A stretch of 64,000 nucleotides of DNA from Paraglaciecola mesophila (GCF_009906955.1 NZ_CP047656.1:1815501-1879500); one strand, 5' to 3'. Positions 17,819-26,866 are shown, counted from the first letter of the stretch. The notes: generated by a model from the letters alone, not told the origin. Program-made: numbers and translations.

Positions 17819-18838
17819 GTGAAATTGATTACCTTTAGTGTACAAACACACTTAGGCACACAGACCCGAATCGGTGCCTTGCTTGGCGATAAAGCGTTAG
17901 ATTTGAACTTTGCCTACGCTGCAATGTTGCACGATTCAGGCAAAACAGAACGCTATTACCCATTAGCTGAAGCCCTAGTGCCATCCGACATGATTACGTT
18001 CTTGCAAGGTGGCGAACAAAGCATGTCTGCTGCCAAACAAGCCATAGAATTTGTGCAACAGCGCCGCGCAAATAACCAAGCTTTACGAGGTCCCGATAAA
18101 CAGATTTTGCTTTATGCATTAAAAGATATTGAGTTGCTCGCACCAGTGACGAATCCTGGCTCAATTCGCGACACGATTAGTTTTGAAACCCACGCTAAGA
18201 ACTTCGAAAAACGTACCGGTAAGCCGATCCCAGAACTGTGGTATCAGCAGCCCCTTTATTACAAGGGCAATACTCGTACTGTGGTTGGCCACAATACAGT
18301 AGTGCCTTGGCCAAACTACACAGAAAAGCTTGATTATGAACTGGAATTTGGCGTGTACATCGGCAAAACCGGCAGCAATATAAAAGCCGAAGATGCACAT
18401 GCGTATATCGCCGGCTATACCATTTTTAATGACATCAGTGCTCGGGATGTACTGCAAAAAGAAATCACCATGCTGCTCGGCCCCGCCAAAGGAAAAGACA
18501 TGGACATGGGAAATGTTATGGGCCCCTGCTTAGTGACCCCTGACGAACTCGATCCTAGTTCATTAGATATGCAGGCCAGAATAAATGGCGAAGTATGGTC
18601 CAGTGGCAATAGCTCTGACATGTATTGGAGCTTCGCGAAAATCATCGAGTATATCTCTCAATCAGAGACCCTCTACCCTGGCGACTTCATAGGCTCTGGC
18701 ACCGTTGCGTTTGGCTGTGGTGACGAACTAGAGCGCTGGGTACAACCTGGGGACCTGATTGAGTTAGAAGTACAAGGAATAGGCGTACTCTCGACGACTG
18801 TTGGACAACGCACTTGCAACACAAAAACAATTACATAA
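17819..18838 (+). CDS. Fumarylacetoacetate hydrolase family protein
   Basis: FAH-superfamily C-C hydrolase of 339 residues. The metal-binding core is visible as LDYELEFGVYIGK and FNDISARDVLQKE, followed by GKDMDMGNVMGPCLVTPDE and the C-terminal PGDFIGSGTVAFGCGDELER. Such enzymes cut acylpyruvates, diketo acids or act as hydratases/decarboxylases. GTG start preceded by TTGGAGAGATACCC. The N-terminal domain (about 110 residues) is of the longer FAH-like kind. It lies between the dehydrogenase and the IclR gene, and is one of two FAH-type enzymes in the island. Confidence 0.88.
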   Translation: MKLITFSVQTHLGTQTRIGALLGDKALDLNFAYAAMLHDSGKTERYYPLAEALVPSDMITFLQGGEQSMSAAKQAIEFVQQRRANNQALRGPDKQILLYALKDIELLAPVTNPGSIRDTISFETHAKNFEKRTGKPIPELWYQQPLYYKGNTRTVVGHNTVVPWPNYTEKLDYELEFGVYIGKTGSNIKAEDAHAYIAGYTIFNDISARDVLQKEITMLLGPAKGKDMDMGNVMGPCLVTPDELDPSSLDMQARINGEVWSSGNSSDMYWSFAKIIEYISQSETLYPGDFIGSGTVAFGCGDELERWVQPGDLIELEVQGIGVLSTTVGQRTCNTKTIT

Positions 18839-18937
18839 AGATAACAAAACATATACATTTAGTCTCAAATAATGAGACAGGTGCGTTGCTTAATTTCCTT
18901 GCTCAAATAGGATAACCAGACAGGTTTAGGAGTATTT

Positions 18938-19717
18938 ATGAAAGAGTGTGATTCAACATCAACTGTCGACAAGGCCATTCGTGTACTGCTCACTCTTGCC
19001 CAAGAGAACGAGGAAATTGGTACCACTTGCCTTGGTCGTAAGCTTAATATTCATAAAGCCACGGTTTCACGACTACTCCTCAAATTAGCTGAGCATGAAT
19101 TTGTATATAAAAACAAAGAAACTGGAAAGTATTGGCTTGGCCCGGCGATCTACCAATTGGCGATGACCATGGCTGACGTTAATTTCAATGATGTTCTGCA
19201 CCTTGCCAGAACCCACATTGATGAACTAAGAGATATCTTACAAGAAACCGTTACCTTAGAAATATGGCTCGGCAACTCGACCGTTCCCACTTATTCAGCG
19301 CTGTCTCAACATCCCTTAAAAGTCGAGCTTCCCCCAGGAGAAATTTTGCCTTTGCATACCGCCGCCGGCGCCAAAGCGATTCTATCGTGCATTCATGCTG
19401 AACGAGTGGATATGTTGTTAAAAGGTGAGCTGGCGCAGGTCACACCGAATACCATCACAGACAAAACCCTGTTTCGCCAGCGCTTGGTTGAATATAACAA
19501 GCAAGGATACGCCACAGATGACGAAGAATTACACTTAGGCATCAGCGCTGTTGCCGTTCCTATTTTTAACAGTATTCGCCAACCTATCGCGGCTATTGTT
19601 GTGCTCATGCCTTCTTCGCGTTTCAAGCAAAAGCTGGAACCATCACTCATCAGTAAGCTTAAGAAAAAGGCTGGAGTGATAGGCACTGAGATGATGAAAC
19701 GAGGCATTAGATACTAA
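18938..19717 (+). CDS. IclR family transcriptional regulator
   Basis: 259 residues. N-terminal winged helix-turn-helix with KAIRVLLTLAQ, LGRKLNIHKATVSRLLLKL and KYWLGPAIYQLA. C-terminal effector domain with TLEIWLGNST, LHTAAGAKAILS, GYATDDEELHLGISAVAVPIF. IclR proteins of this kind usually sense an aromatic acid or short ketoacid and control adjacent catabolic genes. It is embedded in the plus-strand unit, 1 bp before the fumarylacetoacetase gene, so it is probably co-expressed with its targets. Likely controls this island; no operator identified. Confidence 0.92.
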   Translation: MKECDSTSTVDKAIRVLLTLAQENEEIGTTCLGRKLNIHKATVSRLLLKLAEHEFVYKNKETGKYWLGPAIYQLAMTMADVNFNDVLHLARTHIDELRDILQETVTLEIWLGNSTVPTYSALSQHPLKVELPPGEILPLHTAAGAKAILSCIHAERVDMLLKGELAQVTPNTITDKTLFRQRLVEYNKQGYATDDEELHLGISAVAVPIFNSIRQPIAAIVVLMPSSRFKQKLEPSLISKLKKKAGVIGTEMMKRGIRY

Positions 19718-19718
19718 C

Positions 19719-21080
19719 ATGGTACACCCTATCAATTGTTTAAATGAAACACACCAAATCACGTTAGAAAGTTGGGTTTCTTCGGCAAATGGACATGACG
19801 CATTTCCGATTCAAAACCTACCATTTGGTGTTTTTAAACAAGCAGGTCAGCAACAAGCACGCTGTGGTGTTGCCATAGGTGATTATATTATCGATATGCA
19901 CAGACTCTACGCAGAACATATTTTTACAGGTCTTGCTGATGCTGCCAACGAAGCGCTAACTGAGCGAACTCTCAATCGCTTTATGGCCATGGGTGTTGAA
20001 GCGGCAGGCGCTATCAGGCTGTCGCTGTCACGATCGCTACGCACCGGCTCCCAACATAAAAGTGCGGTGAGCCGCGCTTTAGTTCCCATGACGGAAGTCA
20101 TCATGCAAATGCCGTGTGATATTGGTGACTATACGGACTTTTATTCATCAATTCATCACGCAACGTCAGTAGGCAAACTGTTTAGACCTGAGAATCCTCT
20201 ACTTCCTAATTACAAATGGATCCCTATCGCCTATCACGGACGTGCTTCATCCATCTATGTATCTGGAACACAGGTAAAAAGGCCCAAAGGGCAAGTCAGA
20301 GTCGACAACAAGCAACCACCGATATTGAAACCAACGGAACGTCTCGATTACGAAGTCGAACTGGGCGTATTTATCGGAAAAAAAGCATCCCCCTACGATT
20401 CAGTCAATATAACGCAAGCAGAGCAACATTTATTTGGTGTGTGCATGTTAAATGACTGGTCAGCCCGAGATATTCAAGCGTGGGAATATCAGCCACTCGG
20501 GCCTTTTTTATCTAAGAACTTTATGAGCAGTATTTCCCCTTGGCTCATTAGTTCTGAGGCATTACAACCATTTCGTATGCCCATGCAACGGGCAGAACAA
20601 GACAAGCACACCATAGACTACTTGTTTTGTGAACAAAACGAAAAACTTGGTGCCCTTGATATTCAAATGGAATGCTATCTCAGCAGCGCGAAAATGCGCC
20701 AAAACAAGCAACCGCCCAAAAAGCTGAGCCAGACTAGCTTCAAGCACTCATTCTGGACAATCGCCCAAATGATCACCCATCACACTATCAATGGGTGCGG
20801 GCTCAACTCAGGTGACTTGTTGGGGTCCGGTACCCAGTCTGGTGCTACCCCAGATGAAGCGGGCTCATTGCTTGAATTAACCCAAGGGGGTCAGCAACAA
20901 CTAGCCATTTCAGCGACAGAAAAAAGAACCTTTTTACAAGACGGCGATGAAATAGAGCTTCGCGGCTTTTGCCAGAATGCATCAGGTCTGCGGATCGGCT
21001 TAGGCAGTGTCACAGGACGGGTTATTTCATGCCAATCCTCTCAAATTATTTCAAATACTAATGGGCATTTCTCACCATGA
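19719..21080 (+). CDS. fahA: Fumarylacetoacetase
   Basis: Full-length two-domain fumarylacetoacetase (453 residues), which cleaves a 3,5-dioxo acid into acetoacetate plus an acid. Catalytic region DYTDFYSSIHHATSVG contains the Asp and the active His; YHGRASSIYVSGT, LDYEVELGVFIGK, LNDWSARDIQAWEY and LGPFLSKNF match the animal and bacterial enzymes closely. The stop overlaps the next ATG by 4 bp. No homogentisate dioxygenase, hydroxyphenylpyruvate dioxygenase or maleylacetoacetate isomerase gene is nearby, so tyrosine catabolism is not the obvious role. It may act on another acylacetoacetate produced by this island. Confidence 0.93.
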   Translation: MVHPINCLNETHQITLESWVSSANGHDAFPIQNLPFGVFKQAGQQQARCGVAIGDYIIDMHRLYAEHIFTGLADAANEALTERTLNRFMAMGVEAAGAIRLSLSRSLRTGSQHKSAVSRALVPMTEVIMQMPCDIGDYTDFYSSIHHATSVGKLFRPENPLLPNYKWIPIAYHGRASSIYVSGTQVKRPKGQVRVDNKQPPILKPTERLDYEVELGVFIGKKASPYDSVNITQAEQHLFGVCMLNDWSARDIQAWEYQPLGPFLSKNFMSSISPWLISSEALQPFRMPMQRAEQDKHTIDYLFCEQNEKLGALDIQMECYLSSAKMRQNKQPPKKLSQTSFKHSFWTIAQMITHHTINGCGLNSGDLLGSGTQSGATPDEAGSLLELTQGGQQQLAISATEKRTFLQDGDEIELRGFCQNASGLRIGLGSVTGRVISCQSSQIISNTNGHFSP

Positions 21081-22564
21081 ATATCACTTTAATAGTATGC
21101 GTTTTGGCATACGAGCTCATATTAATTCTTGGCGTTGGCTATCTTGTCTCCAGGCGTACTAAGAAAAAAGCGCTTCATAACGATGCTGAGTTTACCCATG
21201 GTGGCCGTCAACTCGGCGTAAGCGTTATTGCTGCCACACTTGCCCTTACCGTATTAGGTACGCCGCATATCATGGGCATATTTGAAATGGCCTGGAATAT
21301 GGGCGCAACAGCGCTTTGGTTTTCAATCGCCCATGTCATATTGTTGGTTATCACGTGCCTTAGTACAGGCTTATGGATGCGTCGAACCGGGGTGAATTCT
21401 GTTCCTCAGTTGCTTGAAGATTTATACAACCCAGCCATTCGCGTCATTGTGGGTTGCGTGATGGCCGGCTCAATTTTTGGCGTACTCACCTTAGAAACAC
21501 AAGGTTTGGCAATATTGTTATCAGCCATGACCGGCTGGAACGTGCATTACAGCGCAGTGGCCGGTGGTGTGTTAGGAATTTTATACGTTGTTTTAGCGGG
21601 TATTAAAGAAGTGGGCTGGATCAACGTCGCCAATGCCGTTTTGATGTACATCAGTGTCATATTAGCCACCCTATTTTTGGCATTCCAATTGCCAAACGGT
21701 GACTTTAGCTCTGTGACTAACTATTACGTGAATAGCGGTAACGAACAGATGCTGTCTATTTTTGGTCCACCAGAATTAATGTGGACGTTTGCCTTTGGCT
21801 TGGTTGTCGCCTTAGTGTTTAGCCAACCCGCTAACCAGCCACTTTTACAAGTGTGCATGAGCGCTAAAAATGAAAAAACCATCGTTAAAGCACTGTGGAT
21901 CGCCGCCCCCGTTAACGGCATGTTCGGTGTATTTATTTGTGTTATTGGCTTAACGGCTAAATCTATCCCTGAGTTTGAGGCATTAGGTGCCAAGACCGCA
22001 GCAACAACAATGTTGGTAGAGCTGCTGCCGGGCTGGCTTGTAACCTTATTAGTAGGTTCTTTTATGGCGGCAATTTTGTCTTCCTTTGCCATGACAGCCC
22101 TTGCTCCTGCGACTATATTTAGTAACGACATTTATCGACGCTTTTACAACCCAGAAGCCACTGAAAAAGAGATTAAAAAAGTCACTCGGATCGTCATTAT
22201 TGTCCTCGCGGTTATCGCAGTGGTAGTGGGCTCTTTTTTACCGCAGATATTAGCGTCGGTAGGCTGGGTACTCGCTTGGCTCATGCCGGTTTTGTGGTTA
22301 TTGGTTTCAGGTTTGTTTTGGAAACGCTCGAACATAGGCGCAGGCATTACGCTAATAACCGTATGGGTAGTAAACACCTTGTGGTCGTTTACCACAATAC
22401 CTCAGTGGTTAGGCATGCAAGATATGCCTAATTCCTATGTCATGTTAGCGCTAACACTCATTGTGGGCACGGTTACGAATCTAGTTTGCCCAAGTCGACC
22501 TAAGTATTTCGGGTCCGATGAATACGACGTAAAAGTGCTAGCAACGACCCCAAAGGGTCATTAA
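21077..22564 (+). CDS. Sodium:solute symporter family transporter
   Basis: SSS-family inner-membrane transporter, 495 residues with about 13 hydrophobic segments. Typical segments are GGRQLGVSVIAATLALTVLG near the start, SQPANQPLLQVCMSAKNEK and the central FMAAILSSFAMTALAPATIFSNDIY. Starts by ATGA overlap with fumarylacetoacetase. Substrate not predictable; by context it carries the desulfated cyclic compound or a small acid. Two very short membrane-protein genes follow on the same strand and may belong to it. Confidence 0.92.
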   Translation: MNITLIVCVLAYELILILGVGYLVSRRTKKKALHNDAEFTHGGRQLGVSVIAATLALTVLGTPHIMGIFEMAWNMGATALWFSIAHVILLVITCLSTGLWMRRTGVNSVPQLLEDLYNPAIRVIVGCVMAGSIFGVLTLETQGLAILLSAMTGWNVHYSAVAGGVLGILYVVLAGIKEVGWINVANAVLMYISVILATLFLAFQLPNGDFSSVTNYYVNSGNEQMLSIFGPPELMWTFAFGLVVALVFSQPANQPLLQVCMSAKNEKTIVKALWIAAPVNGMFGVFICVIGLTAKSIPEFEALGAKTAATTMLVELLPGWLVTLLVGSFMAAILSSFAMTALAPATIFSNDIYRRFYNPEATEKEIKKVTRIVIIVLAVIAVVVGSFLPQILASVGWVLAWLMPVLWLLVSGLFWKRSNIGAGITLITVWVVNTLWSFTTIPQWLGMQDMPNSYVMLALTLIVGTVTNLVCPSRPKYFGSDEYDVKVLATTPKGH

Positions 22565-22572
22565 GGAAGCGT

Positions 22573-22674
22573 ATGTTTTGGCAAATATTTTTACAAACTT
22601 TGGGCGTGATTAGTTTAATCATGCTAATTGGCTACATCATCTATAGGTGTGTTCATACAACTAATGATGAATAG
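22573..22674 (+). CDS. Tiny single-pass membrane protein (33 aa)
   Basis: Begins 9 bp after the symporter stop with AAGGAAGCGT directly before the ATG. It reads MFWQIFLQTLGVISLIMLIG followed by a short tail YIIYRCVHTTNDE: a single hydrophobic helix of about 20 residues and a polar C-terminus. Good ribosome binding site, correct spacing and helix-like composition support a real gene. It could be a small subunit or stabiliser of the transporter. No family recognised. Confidence 0.6.
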   Translation: MFWQIFLQTLGVISLIMLIGYIIYRCVHTTNDE

Positions 22675-22707
22675 CTTTGTGTTTCACCACCTAAAGAGGA
22701 AAATTGT

Positions 22708-22815
22708 ATGCAAGAATTTGATATTACTCACTTCTGGATGCTAGGCGTTATGGTTATCATGTGCTTATTTTTTGGCGCGGCAGTACTCGGCCACATTTAT
22801 AAGAATCATCATTAA
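22708..22815 (+). CDS. Tiny single-pass membrane protein (35 aa)
   Basis: Lies 33 bp after the previous tiny gene, with AAAGAGGAAAATTGT before the ATG. It has an acidic N-terminus (MQEFDITHFW), a hydrophobic helix MLGVMVIMCLFFGAAVLG and a basic tail HIYKNHH. Two consecutive tiny membrane genes with proper ribosome binding sites behind an SSS transporter argue against chance. Possible transporter-associated subunit; function unknown. Confidence 0.62.
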   Translation: MQEFDITHFWMLGVMVIMCLFFGAAVLGHIYKNHH

Positions 22816-22927
22816 CCCTTTCGAATATGTAATGGTGTTTGGGTAATGCTTTTACTCGAGCACCTTTTCTTTTTTACCATACCACGTTAATAAAAAACCG
22901 CAGGGTGCATTCTTAAGGGGGCAATGA

Positions 22928-23821
22928 TTAATGCGAATTGGTATTAAATGCCTCAGCAAGGTGATCAAGCAATGCGCGTATTCTTGCCGGTAAGTGTCGG
23001 TTTGAGGCATACACAGCGTTTAATACCAATTCGCTCGCTTCAAAGGGTTCGAAAAGCAACTCCAAAGAGCCCTCTTTTACGTAAGGCTCAGTTACGTACT
23101 GTGGACCCATGCCTATGCCCAGCCCTTGCGAAGCCATTTGCGTTACCGCTCTGGGGGAATTAGAAGCAAAATCGCCGCTAACATTAACGGTGAAAGTATT
23201 CCCAGATTCCTTGAACTTCCAATTATCAGGATCTTTTTGAGACGTCTGTAACAAACAGTTATGAGTCGCTAGTGCACGTGGGTGGGCTGGCCTGCCATTA
23301 CGCTTTAAATACTCGGGAGAAGCAAAAAAGACAATACGCATATCCATCAATTTTTTAGCAATCAGGGTTGAATCTTTCAACGGCCCGAATCGCACAGCAA
23401 CATCTACCCCTTCATCAACTATCGCTACGTGCTGATCAGACAGGTTCAACTCAACATTGATTTTCGGATGCAGGGCTAAAAACGGAGCCAGAGCATCAAC
23501 GAGTTTAGTACTGCCAAATGCGGTGGGAGCCGTTAAGCGAACGGTACCTGACAGAGCAGACTGTCGATGTTGAATGACATCTTCTAGCTCTTCAAATTGC
23601 TCTAGCAAAGGCACGCACCGCGCAAAATACGCTTGCCCAGTTTCTGTCAACGTAACACTGCGCGTTGTGCGGTGAAACAACAAAGCACCGTGCTTTTTCT
23701 CCAACTGACCAATGTATTTACTCGCCAGCTTAGTGCTTATGCCCAATTGCTTAGCCCCTGCGGTAAACGATTTTTGTTTAGCTACCGCAATAAACGTACG
23801 TATGCCGTCAATGGTATCCAT
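22928..23821 (-). CDS. LysR family transcriptional regulator
   Basis: 297 residues. N-terminal helix-turn-helix IRTFIAVAKQKSFTAGAKQLGISTKLASKYIGQLEKK, here split for reading: FIAVAKQKSFTAGAKQLG and ASKYIGQLEKKHG. Then RTTRSVTLTETGQAYF and a periplasmic-binding-like effector domain with GTVRLTAPTAFG and DVAVRFGPLKDSTLIA. It is divergent from a glutathione S-transferase gene, the usual arrangement for a LysR regulator and its target. Convergent with the tiny membrane genes, so it ends the catabolic island and starts the next unit. Confidence 0.92.
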   Translation of the reverse strand: MDTIDGIRTFIAVAKQKSFTAGAKQLGISTKLASKYIGQLEKKHGALLFHRTTRSVTLTETGQAYFARCVPLLEQFEELEDVIQHRQSALSGTVRLTAPTAFGSTKLVDALAPFLALHPKINVELNLSDQHVAIVDEGVDVAVRFGPLKDSTLIAKKLMDMRIVFFASPEYLKRNGRPAHPRALATHNCLLQTSQKDPDNWKFKESGNTFTVNVSGDFASNSPRAVTQMASQGLGIGMGPQYVTEPYVKEGSLELLFEPFEASELVLNAVYASNRHLPARIRALLDHLAEAFNTNSH

Positions 23822-24017
23822 GGCTGTATTTGCCTTCTCAGTCGCGATTGATCATGAGCGATTTGGTGTATCACCCGTCATATTAAGAACATTTTGTACA
23901 TAGTCATTCTATAAATCAACATATTGTTCACAAGAGTTGCTGTGCCTATTATTTGTTCGAATACAAAGCGACGCCTTATTAAGGCCAAACCACCTAAAAA
24001 CAATCAGAGGACTTATC

Positions 24018-24638
24018 ATGTCAAATGCCATCAAAATTCATTCGTTCCCGCTCTCCGGTCACGCCCAACGTGTGGAGCTATTCGCTAACATCGCTGGTAT
24101 CGCCCACGATGTCATCAATGTGGATTTAGCGGGAGGTGAACACAAACAAGCGCCATTTCTAGCCCTGAACCCTGCGGGTCAAGTACCCGTATTAGAAGAC
24201 GGTGACGTCGTTATCAGTGACTCAAATGCGATCTTGGTTTATTTGGCACGTAAGTACGCGCCTAACTACTTACCTACCGATGCAGTGCTTGAAGCGCAAG
24301 TACAAAAATTCTTGTCACTAGCCGCTGGCGAAATAGCCTTTGGCCCATGTAATGCGCGCTTAATTACCGTGTTTAATGCGCCCCTTGATGCTGACTTTGC
24401 TATTGCCACGGCAAACAAAGTACTAGGGAAACTAGATGCACACTTAGAAGGCAGAGAGTTTTTGGTCGGTGATAGCCCGAGCATCGCTGACATCGCTATA
24501 TACACTTACACAGCGCATGCTCCAGAGGGGAATGTGTCCTTGGCTGAGTACCCAAATGTTCGTCGCTTTTTAGCAAATGTAGAAGCGCTAAACGGATTTA
24601 AACCCATGGCAGCAACAAAGGCTGGTCTTGTTGCCTAG
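24018..24638 (+). CDS. Glutathione S-transferase
   Basis: 206 residues from the ATG at 24018 (AGAGGACTTATC upstream); the frame is open for 27 codons more but without family resemblance. Thioredoxin-like N-terminal domain with HSFPLSGHAQRVEL, NPAGQVPVLEDGD and the glutathione-binding SDSNAILVYLA. All-helical C-terminal domain includes FLVGDSPSIADIAIYTY. It lacks the SSC motif of zeta-class maleylacetoacetate isomerases. Divergent from LysR and followed by a large flavin/iron-sulfur enzyme gene; probably detoxifies an electrophile. Confidence 0.9.
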   Translation: MSNAIKIHSFPLSGHAQRVELFANIAGIAHDVINVDLAGGEHKQAPFLALNPAGQVPVLEDGDVVISDSNAILVYLARKYAPNYLPTDAVLEAQVQKFLSLAAGEIAFGPCNARLITVFNAPLDADFAIATANKVLGKLDAHLEGREFLVGDSPSIADIAIYTYTAHAPEGNVSLAEYPNVRRFLANVEALNGFKPMAATKAGLVA

Positions 24639-24730
24639 CGTGTAGCGTTTTATGTTTTTTATTGGCTGGGCGGCGCACCTAGCCATATCTCTTGAATGTA
24701 TTGAATTAATTTACCTGTACTGGAGTACTC

Positions 24731-26866
24731 ATGGAACTTAACAACACTCCCCCCCCATTTCACGAAGGTGAGCGTCAGTTGCAAGCCAGTGCAGGTGCTC
24801 TGGAGCAGATGGACAATATTGGCCGTCGCGCGATCCGCCCATACATGCCAGATCAACATAGGCAATTCTTCCAACAACTGCCGTTTATGGTGCTGGGCAG
24901 CACGACAGATGAAGGGCAACTTTGGGCATCGATTTTACCTGGAAAGCCGGGCTTCGTGCAGTCCCCTTCCTCGACACAACTGACGATAAATACGCCTATT
25001 TTAACAGGAGACCCATTAGCATCCGCCGTCAAGCAAGGGGCTCGCTTGGGTTTACTTGGATTAGAAATGCCTACGCGGCGACGCAACCGAGTAAACGCCA
25101 CCGTCAGTTCGGTGTCAAATCATCAGCTTGAATTAGACGTTGAGCAGTCTTTTGGCAATTGCCCGCAATATATTCAAACGCGGGAAATTCAATTTATTCG
25201 CTCACCATATGCCCCTGTAGAGGCGCCCGTTATTGAAACATTTACTGAGCTGAGTGCCTCATTAACCACTTTTATTCGTCAAGCAGATACGTTTTTTGTC
25301 GCCAGTTCGGCTGGGCATAATCCTCAGCACTCAGCAAACGATGAACAACCGGCGCAAAGTGCGATGGGAGTTGATGTTTCGCACCGTGGTGGCATGCCTG
25401 GCTTTATAAAGGTACAAGGTAATACCTTGACGATCCCAGATTATGCAGGGAATAACTTTTTCAACACCTTAGGTAACTTCGCTATCAACCCTAAAGCAGG
25501 CATACTCTTCGTTGATTTTACATCAGGCGATGTGATTATGTTGACTGGTGAAGCCACGTTACTTGCTAGTGACTCCCCCTTGATTGAAGGCTTTCAAGGT
25601 GCACTGCGTGGCTGGCAATTTACCTTAACCCAAGGCATAACCTTAAGAGCGGCCTTACCGTTTCGGGCAACCTTTGAAAGCTACTCTCCTAGCTCACAAG
25701 CAACAGGCACCTGGGCACAAGCAGAAGCGATAGTAAAAGCACAAGCACAGCGCAACCAGTGGCGCCCATTTACCATCACTAAAATAGAAGACGAAAGCAG
25801 TACTATTCGCTCATTCTACATACGCCCAAGTGACGATTCAGCTGTATTGCCCTTTTCTCCAGGTCAACATCTTACCTTGCGTATCAAGCAGCCCAACACT
25901 GACAAGTGGCTCGTGCGTAATTACACGGTATCTAGCGCCCCGACAGGCAACTATTATCGCATTTCGGTTAAGCGTGAATCCAATGGCCAAGTCTCAAGTG
26001 CGCTGCATGCCAACATAAGCGTGGGCAGTGAAATACACATAAAAGCGCCGAGTGGCCACTTTTTTATCGACAATAAACAACAGCGCCCTGCCGTTTTGAT
26101 AGGGGCTGGCGTGGGTATAACGCCTATGCTATCGATGGCAAATGATGCCCTTGGTGAAGGGTTGCGCAGCCGCTATATTCGCCCGATGGCTGTTATTCAA
26201 GGGGCTAAAGATAGACACCAACGTGGGTTCTACCAAGAGCTCACTCATATCGCCAATCGTAGCGCTGGGCATATTCAGTATTATTCTGTGTTAAGTGATA
26301 TTGATACGGGCAAGCCGCCTAAACCAATGACACCATTAGACTACACCGCTCAGGGGCGGATAAGCCAAGCTTTGTTACTCGACGTCCTTAATACAATGGC
26401 CACTACGACTAGCCACAATGCAACATCACTATTCGACAAAGACTTTTATCTTTGTGGGCCCCAAGGTTTTATGCAAAGCATGTACGATTTATTAATTGAA
26501 CTTGGGGTACAAGATAGCGACATTCACGCTGAAGCGTTCGGACCATCATCTTTAGTACGCCAATCAACAGATACCAGTGCTAACGCGGAGCAAGAAGCTG
26601 AGTCGGCTTTGATAACATTTGCCCAATCTGGTATTAAACAAAGCTGGAACAGGGGCGACAAGACCTTACTGGACGTCGCCGAAAGCAGCGGGCTAACGCC
26701 AGAATACAGTTGTCGTAACGGCCAATGCGGATCATGTGCAGTAAGGCTACTAAGTGGCAGTGTAACGTACCGCAATAAGCCGAGTGCCCACGTCGACGAG
26801 TCAGAAGTATTACTTTGCTGTGCGGTTCCCGCTAAAGTTAGCCAAGCCGTCACATTGGCCTTGTAA
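24731..26866 (+). CDS. PNPOx-like / ferredoxin reductase / ferredoxin fusion oxidoreductase
   Basis: 711-residue fusion. Residues about 45-330 resemble a pyridoxamine-phosphate-oxidase-like FMN-binding split barrel (FFQQLPFMVLGST, FFVASSAG, YAGNNFFNTLGNF). Residues about 345-600 form an FAD/NAD(P) reductase of the ferredoxin-reductase type (VRNYTVSSAP, GAGVGITPML, FYLCGPQGFM). The C-terminal plant-type 2Fe-2S domain has Cys661, Cys666, Cys669 and a fourth ligand at 696 or 697 (CRNGQCGSC...LLCC). Electrons would flow from NAD(P)H to the cluster, perhaps then to the barrel cofactor. It follows the GST gene by 92 bp and probably belongs to the LysR-controlled unit. Reaction unknown. Confidence 0.85.
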   Translation: MELNNTPPPFHEGERQLQASAGALEQMDNIGRRAIRPYMPDQHRQFFQQLPFMVLGSTTDEGQLWASILPGKPGFVQSPSSTQLTINTPILTGDPLASAVKQGARLGLLGLEMPTRRRNRVNATVSSVSNHQLELDVEQSFGNCPQYIQTREIQFIRSPYAPVEAPVIETFTELSASLTTFIRQADTFFVASSAGHNPQHSANDEQPAQSAMGVDVSHRGGMPGFIKVQGNTLTIPDYAGNNFFNTLGNFAINPKAGILFVDFTSGDVIMLTGEATLLASDSPLIEGFQGALRGWQFTLTQGITLRAALPFRATFESYSPSSQATGTWAQAEAIVKAQAQRNQWRPFTITKIEDESSTIRSFYIRPSDDSAVLPFSPGQHLTLRIKQPNTDKWLVRNYTVSSAPTGNYYRISVKRESNGQVSSALHANISVGSEIHIKAPSGHFFIDNKQQRPAVLIGAGVGITPMLSMANDALGEGLRSRYIRPMAVIQGAKDRHQRGFYQELTHIANRSAGHIQYYSVLSDIDTGKPPKPMTPLDYTAQGRISQALLLDVLNTMATTTSHNATSLFDKDFYLCGPQGFMQSMYDLLIELGVQDSDIHAEAFGPSSLVRQSTDTSANAEQEAESALITFAQSGIKQSWNRGDKTLLDVAESSGLTPEYSCRNGQCGSCAVRLLSGSVTYRNKPSAHVDESEVLLCCAVPAKVSQAVTLAL

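Noticed and set aside
21724..22131. Minus-strand frame of 135 codons opposite the symporter
   Set aside because: Antisense to conserved transmembrane coding; amino-acid pattern is that of a shadow frame.
24018..24638. GST as the maleylacetoacetate isomerase partner of fumarylacetoacetase
   Set aside because: The zeta-class SSC motif is absent (PLSGHAQRVEL instead) and the gene belongs to the LysR-controlled unit.
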